Of a DNA stretch of 64,000 nt, positions 1 to 8,435 are shown one piece after another; the first letter of the stretch is position 1, and each line of letters starts with the position of its first letter. The translations under genes and the position numbers were made by a program. This DNA is from Modestobacter sp. VKM Ac-2985. GTDB taxonomy: Bacteria > Actinomycetota > Actinomycetes > Mycobacteriales > Geodermatophilaceae. Where the stretch lies: positions 434,001 through 498,000 of the forward strand of contig NZ_JAPVBI010000001.1 of NCBI RefSeq assembly GCF_026967925.1, read 5' to 3'. The notes under the pieces were generated by a model. It was given only the letters and a program-made list of their open reading frames with translations, searched no databases and had not been told where the DNA came from.

Positions 1-1317
1 GAAGGCCCGTCCGGTGCCGAAGACCCGGCCCTCGGCCAGCAGGAGGCCCTGCGGGGCCGCACCGGCGACCAGGGCGGCCGAGCTCAGCCCCGGGGGCAGG
101 GCGCACCACAGGGAGAGCCCGCCCGACGGCGGGTGCACCCGCCACTCCGGCAGCCGGGCGGCCAGGTCGCCCAGCAGGGCACCGCGCTGGGTGCGGAGCT
201 GCTCGCGGCGCCAGCTCAGCACGGCGTCGAGGTCCTGCACCAGGGCGGTGGCCGCGAGCTGGTCCAGGAGGCCGACGGAGAGCTGGCGGCGTCCCAGCAC
301 CGCGCTCAGCCGTGCGGCCAGGGCGGCGTCGGTGCGCAGCCAGCCGATCCGCAACCCGCCCCAGACCGGCTTGGCCAGCCCGCCGACGGTCACCGTCGCT
401 GCGTCCGGCAGCCCGGCGGCGTACGGCGGCAGCGGGCCGTCGTCCAGGTGGAGCTCGGCGCACGACTCGTCCACCAGCGTCAGCACGCCCTGCTGCCACA
501 GCGTCGCGGCCAGCCGCCGGCGCCCGGCGGCCGACAGCCGGGCGCCGGTCGGGTTGGTGAAGTCGGGGATGAGCACGGCCATCCGCGCGCCGCTCTGCCG
601 CGCGGCGAGGTGCGCCGCCTCGACGAGGTCGTCGGGGTGGCGCTCGTCGACCGGGACCGGCACCAGCCGGGCGCCCACGCTCTCCACCAGCCGCAGCGCG
701 CCGGGGTAGCTGGGGTGCTCGACGAGCACCCGGTCACCCGGCTCCAGCAGCGCCTCGGCGACCACCGCCGAGGCGTCGCCGACGCCGGAGGTGACGACGA
801 CCTGGTCGGGGTCGGTCGGCAGGCCGCGAGCGGTGAACCGGTCGGCGATCGCGGCGCGCAGCTCGGGCAGGCCGCCCGGCGCGTACCCGTGGCCGGTGGT
901 GTACGCCGGGAGCCGGCGTACAGCCTGCTGGTAGGCCGGCTCCAGCTGCGGTGCCGCGGAGGGTGCCGCGTGTGCGAGGTCGATCAGACCGGGGACGTCG
1001 CGGGGCAGCCAGCCGGCCGAGGACGCGTCCCCGCCGGGCACCTCGACCACCGTGCCCGACCCCTGCCGGGTGCGCGCCCACCCCTCCTCGCGCAGCACCC
1101 GGTAGGCCGAGGCGATGGTGACCCGGCTGGTGGCCAGGGCCGTGGCGAGGTCGCGCTCGGCGGGCAGCCGGGTGCCCGCCGGGAGCTGACCGGCCAGCAC
1201 CAGCTCGCGGACCCGTCGGGCCAGCCCGGCGTACCGCGGACCCGGCAGGGCGGCGACCGGCCCGATGAGCGCGGCGACCTCGCGCGCCGACGTGGTCCGG
1301 GCTGCGACGACTGGCAT
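1..1317 (-). CDS. MocR/YczR-type transcriptional regulator (GntR HTH fused to aminotransferase-like domain), truncated by window edge
   Basis: The open frame starts at an ATG (1317-1315) and reaches base 1 without a stop, giving 439 codons; MocR proteins are usually 450-490 residues, so little is missing. The first ~80 residues form a winged-helix GntR domain (LPAERDLA, SRVTIASAYRVL). The rest is a fold-type I aminotransferase-like PLP domain (HPSYPGAL, DFTNPTG). The PLP-lysine region reads GGLAKPVWGGLRIGW, and the usual D-x-x-Y is VDESCAEL; both resemble the YczR subgroup. Such proteins normally sense PLP or an amino compound and regulate a neighbouring gene; no YczE-like partner is visible here. 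The divergent small ORF at 1378 shares its upstream region. Confidence 0.85.
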   Translation of the reverse strand, partial: MPVVAARTTSAREVAALIGPVAALPGPRYAGLARRVRELVLAGQLPAGTRLPAERDLATALATSRVTIASAYRVLREEGWARTRQGSGTVVEVPGGDASSAGWLPRDVPGLIDLAHAAPSAAPQLEPAYQQAVRRLPAYTTGHGYAPGGLPELRAAIADRFTARGLPTDPDQVVVTSGVGDASAVVAEALLEPGDRVLVEHPSYPGALRLVESVGARLVPVPVDERHPDDLVEAAHLAARQSGARMAVLIPDFTNPTGARLSAAGRRRLAATLWQQGVLTLVDESCAELHLDDGPLPPYAAGLPDAATVTVGGLAKPVWGGLRIGWLRTDAALAARLSAVLGRRQLSVGLLDQLAATALVQDLDAVLSWRREQLRTQRGALLGDLAARLPEWRVHPPSGGLSLWCALPPGLSSAALVAGAAPQGLLLAEGRVFGTGRAF

Positions 1318-1377
1318 GGGTCCACTGTGCCGGATTGGCCTGCTCCGTGGCGCTGCTCGCGGTGCCAGTGTCGCCTC

Positions 1378-1698
1378 ATGACAGCTGGAACCGGTTTCCT
1401 CGTGCTCATCGGACTGTTCCTGGCCCTGGGTGGCCTCGTCGGTCGCACCCTGCTGGTGACCGTGCGCGGTGGGCTGGGGCCCGCCGATCCGCCGGCCAGT
1501 CACCCGCGGGTCGACCCGGCCGGCTTCCCGACGCCGTCGGAGCCGCGGGGTGCGCTGCGCCGCCGTCCCCGGCCGGCCCGTCAGGCGGAGCGGCCCCGGC
1601 GCCACAGCCCGCTCGCTGCGGCGAGGGCGGCGGCCGCCGTCCACACCGCGCGCGAGAGCCGGACCGCCCGGCGGATGTCCCCCCGCGCGGGAGGCTGA
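1378..1698 (+). CDS. Small single-pass membrane protein, hypothetical
   Basis: This 106-residue frame starts with ATG. It has one hydrophobic segment near the N-terminus (about residues 6-28) followed by a proline- and arginine-rich tail. I do not recognise a family. The gene is divergent from the MocR-type regulator. Its last ~118 bases overlap the 3' end of cbiB on the opposite strand, so the real coding part could be shorter. The membrane segment is the main reason to believe it. Confidence 0.4.
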   Translation: MTAGTGFLVLIGLFLALGGLVGRTLLVTVRGGLGPADPPASHPRVDPAGFPTPSEPRGALRRRPRPARQAERPRRHSPLAAARAAAAVHTARESRTARRMSPRAGG

Positions 1699-2543
1699 CC
1701 GTCGCCCAGCGTCGGTCGCTCCTCCACCCGGGCGCCGTAGACGTTCCGGCCGCCCAGCCGCAGCCCGAGGGCGCCGGCCAGCGCGGCCTCGCACCGCCCG
1801 GCGTTCGGGCTCGGGTGGGCAGCGCCGTCCCGCTGCCAGGCCCGCCAGGCGCCGGCGGGCGACCCGCCGGCCACCGGCGCGACCGCCACGGTCAGCGCGG
1901 CGGTGAGCCGGGCCGGCAGCCAGTTCAGCACGTCGTCGACGCGGGCCGCGGCCCAGCCGAAGCGGGCGTACCGCGGCGACCGGTACCCGACCATCGCATC
2001 GAGGGTGTTGGCCGCGCGGTAGGCCAGCAGCCCCGGCAGGCCGGCGACCGCACCCCAGAACAGCGGGGCGACGGCGGCGTCGGAGGTGTTCTCCGCGACC
2101 GACTCCACGGTGGCCCGCACCAGCTCCGGCTCGCCCAGACCACTCGGGTCCCGGCCGGCCAGGGTCGGCAGGTGCGCCCGGGCGGCCGGCAGGTCCCCGG
2201 CGGCGAGGTGCCCGGCCATGGTGTCCGCCGCCCGGCCGAGTGAGGTGCCGCCCAGCACGGCCCAGGTGGCCCCCGCGGTCACCACCGTCCGGGCGATCGG
2301 CCGCGCCGCGGTCACCCGGTGCAGGCCGGCGCCCAGGGCGGCCGCCGCCCCGACGCACACCGCGGTGTGGCCGGCGCCCGCCACCCGTGAGTCCCGCCAG
2401 ACCGAGCGCTCCAGCGCGGCGGCCGCCCGCCCGAAGCCGGCGACCGGGTGCCCCCTTCGCGGATCGGCCAGCAGCAGGTCGGCGAGGGCGCCGAGCGCGA
2501 GCCCGGCGGCGGTCGGAGCGGGCCGGGTGCGCATCGCGGTCAC
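1581..2543 (-). CDS. cbiB: Adenosylcobinamide-phosphate synthase CbiB/CobD
   Basis: Membrane enzyme that attaches the aminopropanol (phosphate) side chain to adenosylcobyric acid, late in cobalamin synthesis. The 320-residue product has the usual family length. Family signatures include DPRRGHPVAGFG near the N-terminus, VESVAENTSDA in the middle, YRAANTLDAMVGYR, and HPSPNAGRCEAALAGALG near the C-terminus, between several hydrophobic helices. The frame begins at GTG 2543; an in-frame ATG three codons later (2534) is an equally good start, and neither has a strong ribosome site. It is divergent from def, 35 bases away, and lies near the cobL-cobM block. Confidence 0.93.
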   Translation of the reverse strand: MTAMRTRPAPTAAGLALGALADLLLADPRRGHPVAGFGRAAAALERSVWRDSRVAGAGHTAVCVGAAAALGAGLHRVTAARPIARTVVTAGATWAVLGGTSLGRAADTMAGHLAAGDLPAARAHLPTLAGRDPSGLGEPELVRATVESVAENTSDAAVAPLFWGAVAGLPGLLAYRAANTLDAMVGYRSPRYARFGWAAARVDDVLNWLPARLTAALTVAVAPVAGGSPAGAWRAWQRDGAAHPSPNAGRCEAALAGALGLRLGGRNVYGARVEERPTLGDGQPPARGDIRRAVRLSRAVWTAAAALAAASGLWRRGRSA

Positions 2544-2578
2544 TGTAGGCAGCGGGTGAGTCCCTAGGATCGACGGTC

Positions 2579-3136
2579 ATGCGCCTGCCCGGCCGTTACG
2601 ACGGCGTCGCCCGGCCGATCGTCACCTACGGCAGCAACCCGGTGCTGCACCGGCCGTGCGCGCCGGTGACCGAGTTCGACCGGGAGCTGCGGCACCTGCT
2701 GCTGGACATGTTCGCGAGCATGTCCGCCGCCGACGGCGTCGGGCTGGCGGCCAACCAGATCGGCGTCGACGCGCGGGTGTTCGTCATCGACTGCCCGGAC
2801 GCCGACGGGGAGGACGTCGTCGGCTACGTGGTGAACCCGGTGCTGACGGTGCTCGACCCGGTCGGCGACGAGCCGGCCGTCGAGCTGACCGAGGAGGGCT
2901 GCCTGTCGGTGCCGGGCCCCTACGCGGAGCTGGAGCGTGCCTTCCGTGCCCGGGTCGACGGCGTCGACGTGCACGGCCAGCCCACCGCGATCGAGGCGAC
3001 CGGCATGGCCGCGCGCTGCCTCCAGCACGAGGTGGACCACCTCGAGGGCACCGTCTACGTCGACCGGCTGCCGGCGGAACTGCGGGAGCGACTGCTGGCG
3101 GAGGCCGCCGGGCCCGAGGGGGACCTGCCCGCGTGA
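2579..3136 (+). CDS. def: Peptide deformylase
   Basis: Removes the N-formyl group from nascent proteins in the cytoplasm, using a metal-bound water. All three class motifs are intact in this 185-residue protein: GVGLAANQIG (motif 1), EGCLSVPG (motif 2, metal-binding Cys) and QHEVDHLEG (motif 3, two metal His and the catalytic Glu). The first ~10 residues precede the normal start of the family fold. It is followed by two copies of a 50-base direct repeat rather than by a coupled gene. A housekeeping gene that probably has its own promoter in the short gap shared with cbiB. Confidence 0.96.
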   Translation: MRLPGRYDGVARPIVTYGSNPVLHRPCAPVTEFDRELRHLLLDMFASMSAADGVGLAANQIGVDARVFVIDCPDADGEDVVGYVVNPVLTVLDPVGDEPAVELTEEGCLSVPGPYAELERAFRARVDGVDVHGQPTAIEATGMAARCLQHEVDHLEGTVYVDRLPAELRERLLAEAAGPEGDLPA

Positions 3137-3137
3137 G

Positions 3138-3187
3138 GGCCGAGGGAGCATCGCAGGGAGCGCCAGCGACCGAGGAGCGGACCGAGG
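3138..3187 (+). repeat. Direct repeat, copy 1 (50 bp)
   Basis: Begins one base after the def stop codon. Matches copy 2 (3219-3268) at 47 of 50 positions by eye. It contains short internal repetitions of a GCGAGC/GCGAGG type. Function unknown. Confidence 0.8.
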
Positions 3188-3218
3188 TCCGTCATCACGC
3201 TCTCGGGGGCACCGTGAC

Positions 3219-3268
3219 GGCCGAGGGAGCATCGCAGCGAGCGCCAGCGAGCGAGGAGCGGATCGAGG
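3219..3268 (+). repeat. Direct repeat, copy 2 (50 bp)
   Basis: Second copy, 81 bases downstream of the first and 28 bases before the cobL start. Three substitutions distinguish the copies. The 31-base spacer is not repeated. Confidence 0.8.
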
Positions 3269-3296
3269 CCGGTCCTCACGCCCTGGGCAGCTGGGC

Positions 3297-4508
3297 ATGA
3301 GCGGCTTCTCCGTCTCCGTCGTCGGCGTCGGCGCCGACGGCTGGGACGGCCTCTCCCCGGTCGCCCGCCGGCTGATCTCGGGGGCCGAGGTGCTGCGGGG
3401 GAGCGCTCGCCAGCTGGCGCTGGTGCCCGCGGACGTCGCCGCCGAGCGGGTGCCCTGGCCCTCGCCGATGGCGCCCGCCCTGGCCGCCTTGCCCGAGGCG
3501 CACCCGGGCCGGCGGGTGGCCGTGCTCGCCAGCGGCGACCCGATGCTCTCCGGCGTCGGCACCTCGCTGGTCCGGCTGTTCGGCGCCGACGCCGTCCAGG
3601 TCGTGCCGCACCCGTCGTCGGTCACCCTGGCCTGCGCCCGGCTGGGCTGGGCGGTGGAAGAGGCGACGGTGGTCTCCGTGGTCGGCCGGCCGGTGTCGCT
3701 GGTCCTCCCGCACGCCACGCCCGGCCGGCGGCTGCTGGTGCTGGGCTCGGACACCCGGACGCCGGCGGAGCTCGCCGCCCTGCTCGCCGGAGCCGGGTAC
3801 GGCGCCAGCCGGCTCACCGCGCTCGCCGAGCTCGGCGGCCCCGCCGAGCGCCGGTTCACCGGCACCGCGGCCGACTGGCCCCACCCGGAGACCGACCCGC
3901 TGGTGCTCACCGCCGTCGAGGTGGTCGCCGACCCCGGCACCGTGCCGCTGCCGACGGTGCCGGGCCTGCCGGACGACGCCTACTCCGCCGACGGGCAGCT
4001 GACCAAGCGCGACGTGCGGGCGGTGACGCTCTCCCGGCTGGCCCCGCTGCCCGGCCGGCTGCTCTGGGACGTCGGCGCGGGCGCCGGCTCGGTCGGCATC
4101 GAGTGGATGCGGGTGCACCCCTCCTGCCGGGCGATCGCGGTGGAGTCCGACCCGGTGCGCGCCCAGCGGATCGGCCGGAACGCCGGCCGGCTCGGGGTGC
4201 CCGACCTGCAGGTGGTCCAGGGCCGGGCGCCGGACGCGCTGCTCGGGCTGCCGCAGCCGGACGCCGTCTTCGTCGGGGGCGGGGCGACCACGCCGCTGCT
4301 GCTGGACACCGTCTGGGAGGCCCTCGCCCCGGGCGGCCGGCTGGTGGTCAACGCGGTCACGGTGCAGAGCGAGGCGGTGCTCGCCGAGTGGCACGGCCGC
4401 TGCGGCGGCTCGCTCACCCGGCTGTCGGTCGCCCAGGCCGAACCGGTCGGCGGCTTCACCGGCTGGAGGTCCGCCATGCCCGTGACGATCTGGAGCGTGA
4501 CCCGATGA
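3297..4508 (+). CDS. cobL: Precorrin-6Y C5,15-methyltransferase (decarboxylating) CobL
   Basis: Bifunctional enzyme of corrin synthesis: methylates C5 and C15 of precorrin-6B and decarboxylates the C12 acetate, using SAM. The 403-residue protein is a fusion of a CbiE-like tetrapyrrole methylase domain (about 1-200; VVGVGADGWDG, LASGDPMLSGVG) and a CbiT-like class I methyltransferase (about 220-403; SADGQLTKRDVRAVTLS, then the SAM loop WDVGAGAGSVGIEW). I chose ATG 3297 because the CbiE domain begins immediately after it; the frame is open further upstream, but only through the repeats and def. The stop overlaps the cobM start (ATGA), indicating translational coupling. Confidence 0.95.
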   Translation: MSGFSVSVVGVGADGWDGLSPVARRLISGAEVLRGSARQLALVPADVAAERVPWPSPMAPALAALPEAHPGRRVAVLASGDPMLSGVGTSLVRLFGADAVQVVPHPSSVTLACARLGWAVEEATVVSVVGRPVSLVLPHATPGRRLLVLGSDTRTPAELAALLAGAGYGASRLTALAELGGPAERRFTGTAADWPHPETDPLVLTAVEVVADPGTVPLPTVPGLPDDAYSADGQLTKRDVRAVTLSRLAPLPGRLLWDVGAGAGSVGIEWMRVHPSCRAIAVESDPVRAQRIGRNAGRLGVPDLQVVQGRAPDALLGLPQPDAVFVGGGATTPLLLDTVWEALAPGGRLVVNAVTVQSEAVLAEWHGRCGGSLTRLSVAQAEPVGGFTGWRSAMPVTIWSVTR

Positions 4509-5245
4509 CCGTCCACTTCATCGGCGCCGGGCCCGGTGCCGCCGATCTCGTCACGGTGCGGGCCGCGCGGCTGATCGCCACCTCGCCGGTCTGCCTCTAC
4601 GCCGGCGCACTCGTGCCCCGCGAGCTGCTGGACACCGCACCGGCGGGTGCCCGGCTGGTCGACACCGCCGACCTGGACCTGGACCTGATCACCGCCGAGC
4701 TCCTCGCCGCGCACGAGGCCGGGCTGGACGTCGCCCGGCTGCACTCCGGTGACCCCTCGGTGTACAGCGCCATGGCCGAGCAGATGCGCCGGCTGGACGC
4801 CGCCGGGGTGCCCTACGACGTCGTCCCCGGGGTGCCGGCGTTCGCCGCGGCGGCCGCGTCGCTGAAGCGCGAGCTGACGGTGCCGGGGGTGGCGCAGACC
4901 GTCGTCCTCACCCGGACGTCGGCGCGGTCGACGCCGATGCCACCGGGGGAGACCCTCGCCGCCTACGCGGCGACCGGCGCGACCCTGGTGCTGCACCTGG
5001 CCGTGCAGCGGATGGACGTCCTCGCCCCGGAGCTCGCCGTGCACTACGGCGCGGACTGCCCGGTCGCGGTGGTCGCCAAGGCAAGCCGGGACGACGAGCT
5101 GGTGCTGCGCGGCACGCTCGCCGACATCGCCCAGCAGGTCAGCGACGCCGGGGTGCGGCGGACGGCGGTGGTGGTCGTCGGCCGGGTGCTGGCCGCCGAG
5201 CAGTTCCTGGACAGCCACCTCTACTCGACGACGCGCCAACGCTGA
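4505..5245 (+). CDS. cobM: Precorrin-4 C11-methyltransferase CobM/CbiF
   Basis: SAM-dependent tetrapyrrole methylase that methylates C11 of (cobalt-)precorrin-4. The 246-residue length is typical. The N-terminus VHFIGAGPGAADLVTVRAA is the family glycine-rich signature, followed by LHSGDPSVYSA and VVPGVPAFAAAAA. The ATG overlaps the cobL stop by four bases, so it is translated in the same operon. It converges on cbiD, with a structured repeat between the two stops. Confidence 0.95.
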   Translation: MTVHFIGAGPGAADLVTVRAARLIATSPVCLYAGALVPRELLDTAPAGARLVDTADLDLDLITAELLAAHEAGLDVARLHSGDPSVYSAMAEQMRRLDAAGVPYDVVPGVPAFAAAAASLKRELTVPGVAQTVVLTRTSARSTPMPPGETLAAYAATGATLVLHLAVQRMDVLAPELAVHYGADCPVAVVAKASRDDELVLRGTLADIAQQVSDAGVRRTAVVVVGRVLAAEQFLDSHLYSTTRQR

Positions 5246-5250
5246 TGCCG

Positions 5251-5322
5251 AAGGACCTCCTGGCGGCCCCGCTGCAGGGGCCCGCCGCGAGCTCGCGAGT
5301 GGTGGGGGGCAGCGGGGTCCTT
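5251..5322 (-). repeat. Structured intergenic repeat (AAGGACC hairpin element), copy 1
   Basis: Sits between the convergent cobM and cbiD stops. The ends are inverted (AAGGACC at 5251-5257, GGTCCTT at 5316-5322). A 9-bp stem pairs 5267-5275 with 5309-5317 around a core containing CACCACTCGC (minus strand). A related element lies at 63250-63310. The position suggests a bidirectional terminator or a dispersed structured repeat. Confidence 0.65.
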
Positions 5323-5325
5323 CTA

Positions 5326-6408
5326 CTAGGCGCGGCCGACGATGGTGCCGGCGCGGTCGATCACCACGACGTCGACCTCGACCGGGGCGCCGAGCAGCAC
5401 GCCCTCCGCGGTGCGGCGCGCTCCGGCGGCGACCAGGTCGCCCAGCGGGAACCCGGCGGCGGTGCACTGGTGCAGCGCGTCCAGCGCGGTGTTCGCCTCC
5501 CGCACGCCCTCGACCAGCGCCGGTGCGGCGCCGGCCTCGGCGACCAGGGCGGCCAGCGCGGTGAACGACACCTGCGACCGGGCCGAGTGCAGGTCCAGGT
5601 GCCCCTCGGCGAGCTTGGCCAGCTTGCCGATGCCGCCGGCCACGGTCAGCCGGGGCACGGGGTGGCGGCGCAGGTACTTCAGCACCGCGCCGGCGAAGTC
5701 CCCCATGTCCAGCAGTGCGTCCTCGGGCAGGCCGTGCAGCTCCTGGGCCACCCGCTCGCTGGTCGAGCCGGTGCACCCGGCGACGTGCTCCCGCCCGGCG
5801 GCGCGGGCCACGTCGATGCCGCGGCGGATCGAGTCGATCCACGACGAGCACGAGTAGGGGACGACGACCCCCGTCGTCCCGAGGATCGACAGGCCGCCGA
5901 GGATGCCCAGCCGCGGGTTCCAGGTCTTGCGGGCCAGCTCGGCGCCGTTCTCCACCGACACCTCGACGAGGACGTCGCCGCTGCCGCCGTGCCGCCGCGC
6001 GACCGCGGTCACGTGCTCGCGGATGAACTGGCGCGGCATCGGGTTGATCGCCGGCTCGCCGACGGCCAGCGGGAGACCGGGCTTGGTCACCGTGCCCACG
6101 CCCTCGCCGGCCCGGAAGACCACGCCGCTGCCGGGCGCGCCGACGCACACCCGGGCGGAGACCAGCGCGCCGTGGGTGACGTCGGGGTCGTCGCCGGCGT
6201 CCTTCACGATGCTCGCGCTCGCCTCGTCGCCGGCCAGGTGCTCCTTCGCGAGCGCGAAGGCCGGGTGCCTGTCGTTGGGCAGGTCGATCGAGACCGGGTC
6301 CGGGAACTCGCCGGTCAGCAGCGCGGTGTAGGCCGCGGTGGTGGCCGCGGTCGCGCAGGCGCCCGTCGTCCAGCCGTGCCGCAGCCCTGCGCTGCCGTCC
6401 CTGCTCAC
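5326..6408 (-). CDS. cbiD: Cobalt-precorrin-5B C1-methyltransferase CbiD
   Basis: Methylates C1 of cobalt-precorrin-5B in the anaerobic-type corrin pathway. The 360-residue protein begins with the family signature GLRHGWTTGACATAA. It also carries GAGEGVGTVTKPGL-type and NPMPRQFIREHV segments and the late GGIGKLAKLAEGHLDLHS block. The GTG start at 6408 is the only start that keeps the N-terminus at the family position; upstream codons would run into the region before cobK. A GAGG sits about 8 bases before it. It diverges from cobK and ends opposite cobM. An anaerobic-pathway enzyme is notable because CobG and CobN, of the aerobic route, are also present. Confidence 0.94.
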   Translation of the reverse strand: MSRDGSAGLRHGWTTGACATAATTAAYTALLTGEFPDPVSIDLPNDRHPAFALAKEHLAGDEASASIVKDAGDDPDVTHGALVSARVCVGAPGSGVVFRAGEGVGTVTKPGLPLAVGEPAINPMPRQFIREHVTAVARRHGGSGDVLVEVSVENGAELARKTWNPRLGILGGLSILGTTGVVVPYSCSSWIDSIRRGIDVARAAGREHVAGCTGSTSERVAQELHGLPEDALLDMGDFAGAVLKYLRRHPVPRLTVAGGIGKLAKLAEGHLDLHSARSQVSFTALAALVAEAGAAPALVEGVREANTALDALHQCTAAGFPLGDLVAAGARRTAEGVLLGAPVEVDVVVIDRAGTIVGRA

Positions 6409-6503
6409 GGGACCATCCTCCACCGCGATCGACCGACGACCCGTCGACGCCTCGCTCGCCGGGCAGGCGTGCACCACCCGACACTCGGCGACGGGGGGAC
6501 GAC

Positions 6504-7271
6504 GTGACCGGTCAGGTGCTCCTCCTCGGGGGCACGGGGGAGGCCCGGCGGCTGGCTGCGGCGCTGGTCGCTGCGGGTGTCGACGTGCTGTCCTCGCTGG
6601 CGGGACGGGTCGCCGACCCGGTGCTGCCGCCGGGCGCCGTGCGGATCGGTGGGTTCGGCGGCGCCGACGGGCTGGCCGCCTGGCTGGCCGAGCACCGGCC
6701 GCGGGCGGTGGTCGACGCCACCCATCCGTTCGCCGCACAGATCACCGCGGCCGCAGCGGCCGCCGCGGCCGCGCACGGCACCCCGCTGCTGCGGCTGCAG
6801 CGGCCGGGCTGGACGCCGCAGCCCGGGGACACCTGGCGACATGTCGACTCGCTGGCCGCCGCGGCCGAGGCGGTGGCCGGGTACCGCAGCGTCTTCCTCA
6901 CCACCGGCCGGCAGGGCGTCGGCGCGTTCGCCGCCCTCCCTGGCCGGGTGCTGGTGCGCTCGGTCGACCCGCCGGACGAGCCGCTGCCGGCCGGGGCGAC
7001 CCTGCTGCTGGACCGCGGGCCGTTCAGCCTGGCCGACGAGCTGGCGCTGCTGCACGAGCACGACGTGGACGTCGTCGTCACCAAGGACTCCGGCGGCGCT
7101 CTGACCGAGGCCAAGCTCGTCGCCGCCCGCCAGCTCGGCCTGCCGGTCGTGCTGGTGCGCCGGCCACCGCTGCCGGCGGGAGTGCCGACCGTGGGGACCG
7201 TCGAGGAGGCGGTGGCCTGGCTGGAGGAGCGGCTCAGGCCCGCGGGCTCCGCTGGAACGCCCAGGCCGTGA
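6504..7271 (+). CDS. cobK: Precorrin-6A reductase CobK
   Basis: NAD(P)H-dependent reductase that saturates a double bond of precorrin-6A. The 255-residue protein starts with the nucleotide-binding LLLGGTGEARRLA, has VVDATHPFAAQIT and TTGRQGVGAF, and carries VVTKDSGGALTEAKL near the C-terminus, all CobK/CbiJ signatures. The GTG start at 6504 directly precedes the Rossmann strand. The last ~38 bases overlap the 3' end of the convergent membrane-protein gene. Confidence 0.93.
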   Translation: MTGQVLLLGGTGEARRLAAALVAAGVDVLSSLAGRVADPVLPPGAVRIGGFGGADGLAAWLAEHRPRAVVDATHPFAAQITAAAAAAAAAHGTPLLRLQRPGWTPQPGDTWRHVDSLAAAAEAVAGYRSVFLTTGRQGVGAFAALPGRVLVRSVDPPDEPLPAGATLLLDRGPFSLADELALLHEHDVDVVVTKDSGGALTEAKLVAARQLGLPVVLVRRPPLPAGVPTVGTVEEAVAWLEERLRPAGSAGTPRP

Positions 7272-7632
7272 GCCAGACGGTGCCGACCGCCAGGACGAGC
7301 GACCCGGGGACGTGGGCGGCCATGTTCCCGGCGTCGCCGATCCAGGCCTGCACGAAGCCGGCGACGAACACGGCGGCGGCCACGACCACCGGCCACCGCG
7401 CCCCGCCGGCGCGGGCGTGCAGCAGCGTCGCCACCACCAGCAGGCCGCCGACCACGTGCAGCGCGATCGCGCCGGCGCCGTGCGAGTCCATCGCGTCGGC
7501 CTCGGACATCAGCTGCCCGGCCGTCGCGAACTGCCAGAGCAGCACGACCACGGAGAGGACCGCCGTGGCCTGGACGGTTCGGATCGACCCGGCCTCACGC
7601 GCGGCGGGGGGCACGGGCTGGGTCCGGGTCAT
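7234..7632 (-). CDS. Four-helix small membrane protein (DUF6220-like)
   Basis: A 132-residue protein with four predicted membrane helices (about residues 20-38, 54-74, 78-98 and 104-126). Charged or polar ends and a loop SEADAMDSHGAG lie after the first helix. Size and layout resemble the actinobacterial DUF6220 family, of unknown function; this assignment is tentative. A GGAGG lies just upstream of the ATG. The promoter region is unusually A/T-rich for this DNA and holds a CTTG-N10-CAAG inverted repeat. It is divergent from the HAD gene. Confidence 0.75.
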   Translation of the reverse strand: MTRTQPVPPAAREAGSIRTVQATAVLSVVVLLWQFATAGQLMSEADAMDSHGAGAIALHVVGGLLVVATLLHARAGGARWPVVVAAAVFVAGFVQAWIGDAGNMAAHVPGSLVLAVGTVWLTAWAFQRSPRA

Positions 7633-7658
7633 CGCGAGGTCCCTCCAGAGGAGAACTA

Positions 7659-7676
7659 CTTGAAATCTCATACAAG
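7659..7676. promoter_or_regulatory. A/T-rich inverted repeat CTTG-N10-CAAG, possible operator
   Basis: Lies between the divergent membrane-protein and HAD genes, in one of the few A/T-rich stretches of the window. The half-sites are only four bases, so an operator role is a suggestion. A TTG codon at 7660 inside it could also start the HAD gene, because AGAGGAGA lies 5 bases upstream. Confidence 0.3.
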
Positions 7677-7716
7677 CAGGTCCGGTGGAGATGGGGAAGG
7701 GGGTGGTCGGCGACTG

Positions 7717-8349
7717 GTGCTCTTCGACCTCGACGGCACCCTGGTCGACTCGTCCCCGGGCATCTGGGCCTCGATCCGGGTCGCGGTCGCCGAGCTGGGC
7801 CTGCGCGAGCCGACCACCGACCAGCTGCGGTCGATGGTCGGGCCGCCGCTGTGGGAGGGGTTCGCCGGCGCCTTCGGCATCGGTGGGGACGACGTCGACC
7901 GGGCGGTGGCCGCCTACCGCGCGCACTACACGGCCGGGGCGATGCTGGCAGCGCCGGTCTACCCGGGCATCGCGGAGCTGCTGTCCGCGCTCCGGGCCGA
8001 CGGCGCCACGCTGGCCGTGGCGACCAGCAAGCCCGAGCCTTTCGCGCTGCGCATCCTGGCGCACGTGGGGCTGTTGCCGGAGTTCGCCAGCGTGCACGGC
8101 GCCACGCTGGACGGCGCCGTCCGGCACAAGGAGCAGGTGGTCGCCGCGGCGCTGGCCGCCCACCCGGACGGCGACCGGCCGGTGTTGATCGGCGACCGGT
8201 CGCACGACGTGCTGGGCGCCCGGGTGCACGGCCTGCCCTGCATCGGCGCCGGCTGGGGTCCGGCACCGCCCGGTGAGCTGGCCGCCGCCGGGGCCGCCGC
8301 GGTCGCGACGACCCCGGCCGACGTCCGGGCGGCGCTTACCGAGGTCTGA
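7717..8349 (+). CDS. HAD-family hydrolase, phosphoglycolate-phosphatase-like
   Basis: A 210-residue phosphatase of HAD subfamily IA. Motif I is FDLDGTLVDS (nucleophile Asp and acid/base Asp), motif II is VATSKPEPF, and motif IV is LIGDRSHDVLGA. A helical cap lies between motifs I and II. The substrate cannot be read from the sequence. The start is uncertain: GTG 7717 lies directly before the first beta strand, while TTG 7660 would add a 19-residue glycine-rich extension and has the better ribosome site (AGAGGAGA). No coupled neighbour. Confidence 0.85.
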   Translation: MLFDLDGTLVDSSPGIWASIRVAVAELGLREPTTDQLRSMVGPPLWEGFAGAFGIGGDDVDRAVAAYRAHYTAGAMLAAPVYPGIAELLSALRADGATLAVATSKPEPFALRILAHVGLLPEFASVHGATLDGAVRHKEQVVAAALAAHPDGDRPVLIGDRSHDVLGARVHGLPCIGAGWGPAPPGELAAAGAAAVATTPADVRAALTEV

Positions 8350-8435
8350 GCGCCGACGGCTGGTATGACGCGGTGTCCCGGCCGCGGACCGTCGGACCCA
8401 CGGTGCAGAGTGGGGGACGACGGAGGTGGTGTGCA

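Noticed and set aside
3138-3268. 50-bp repeats as a CRISPR array
   Set aside because: Only two imperfect copies, repeats longer than usual, one spacer, and no cas genes in the window.
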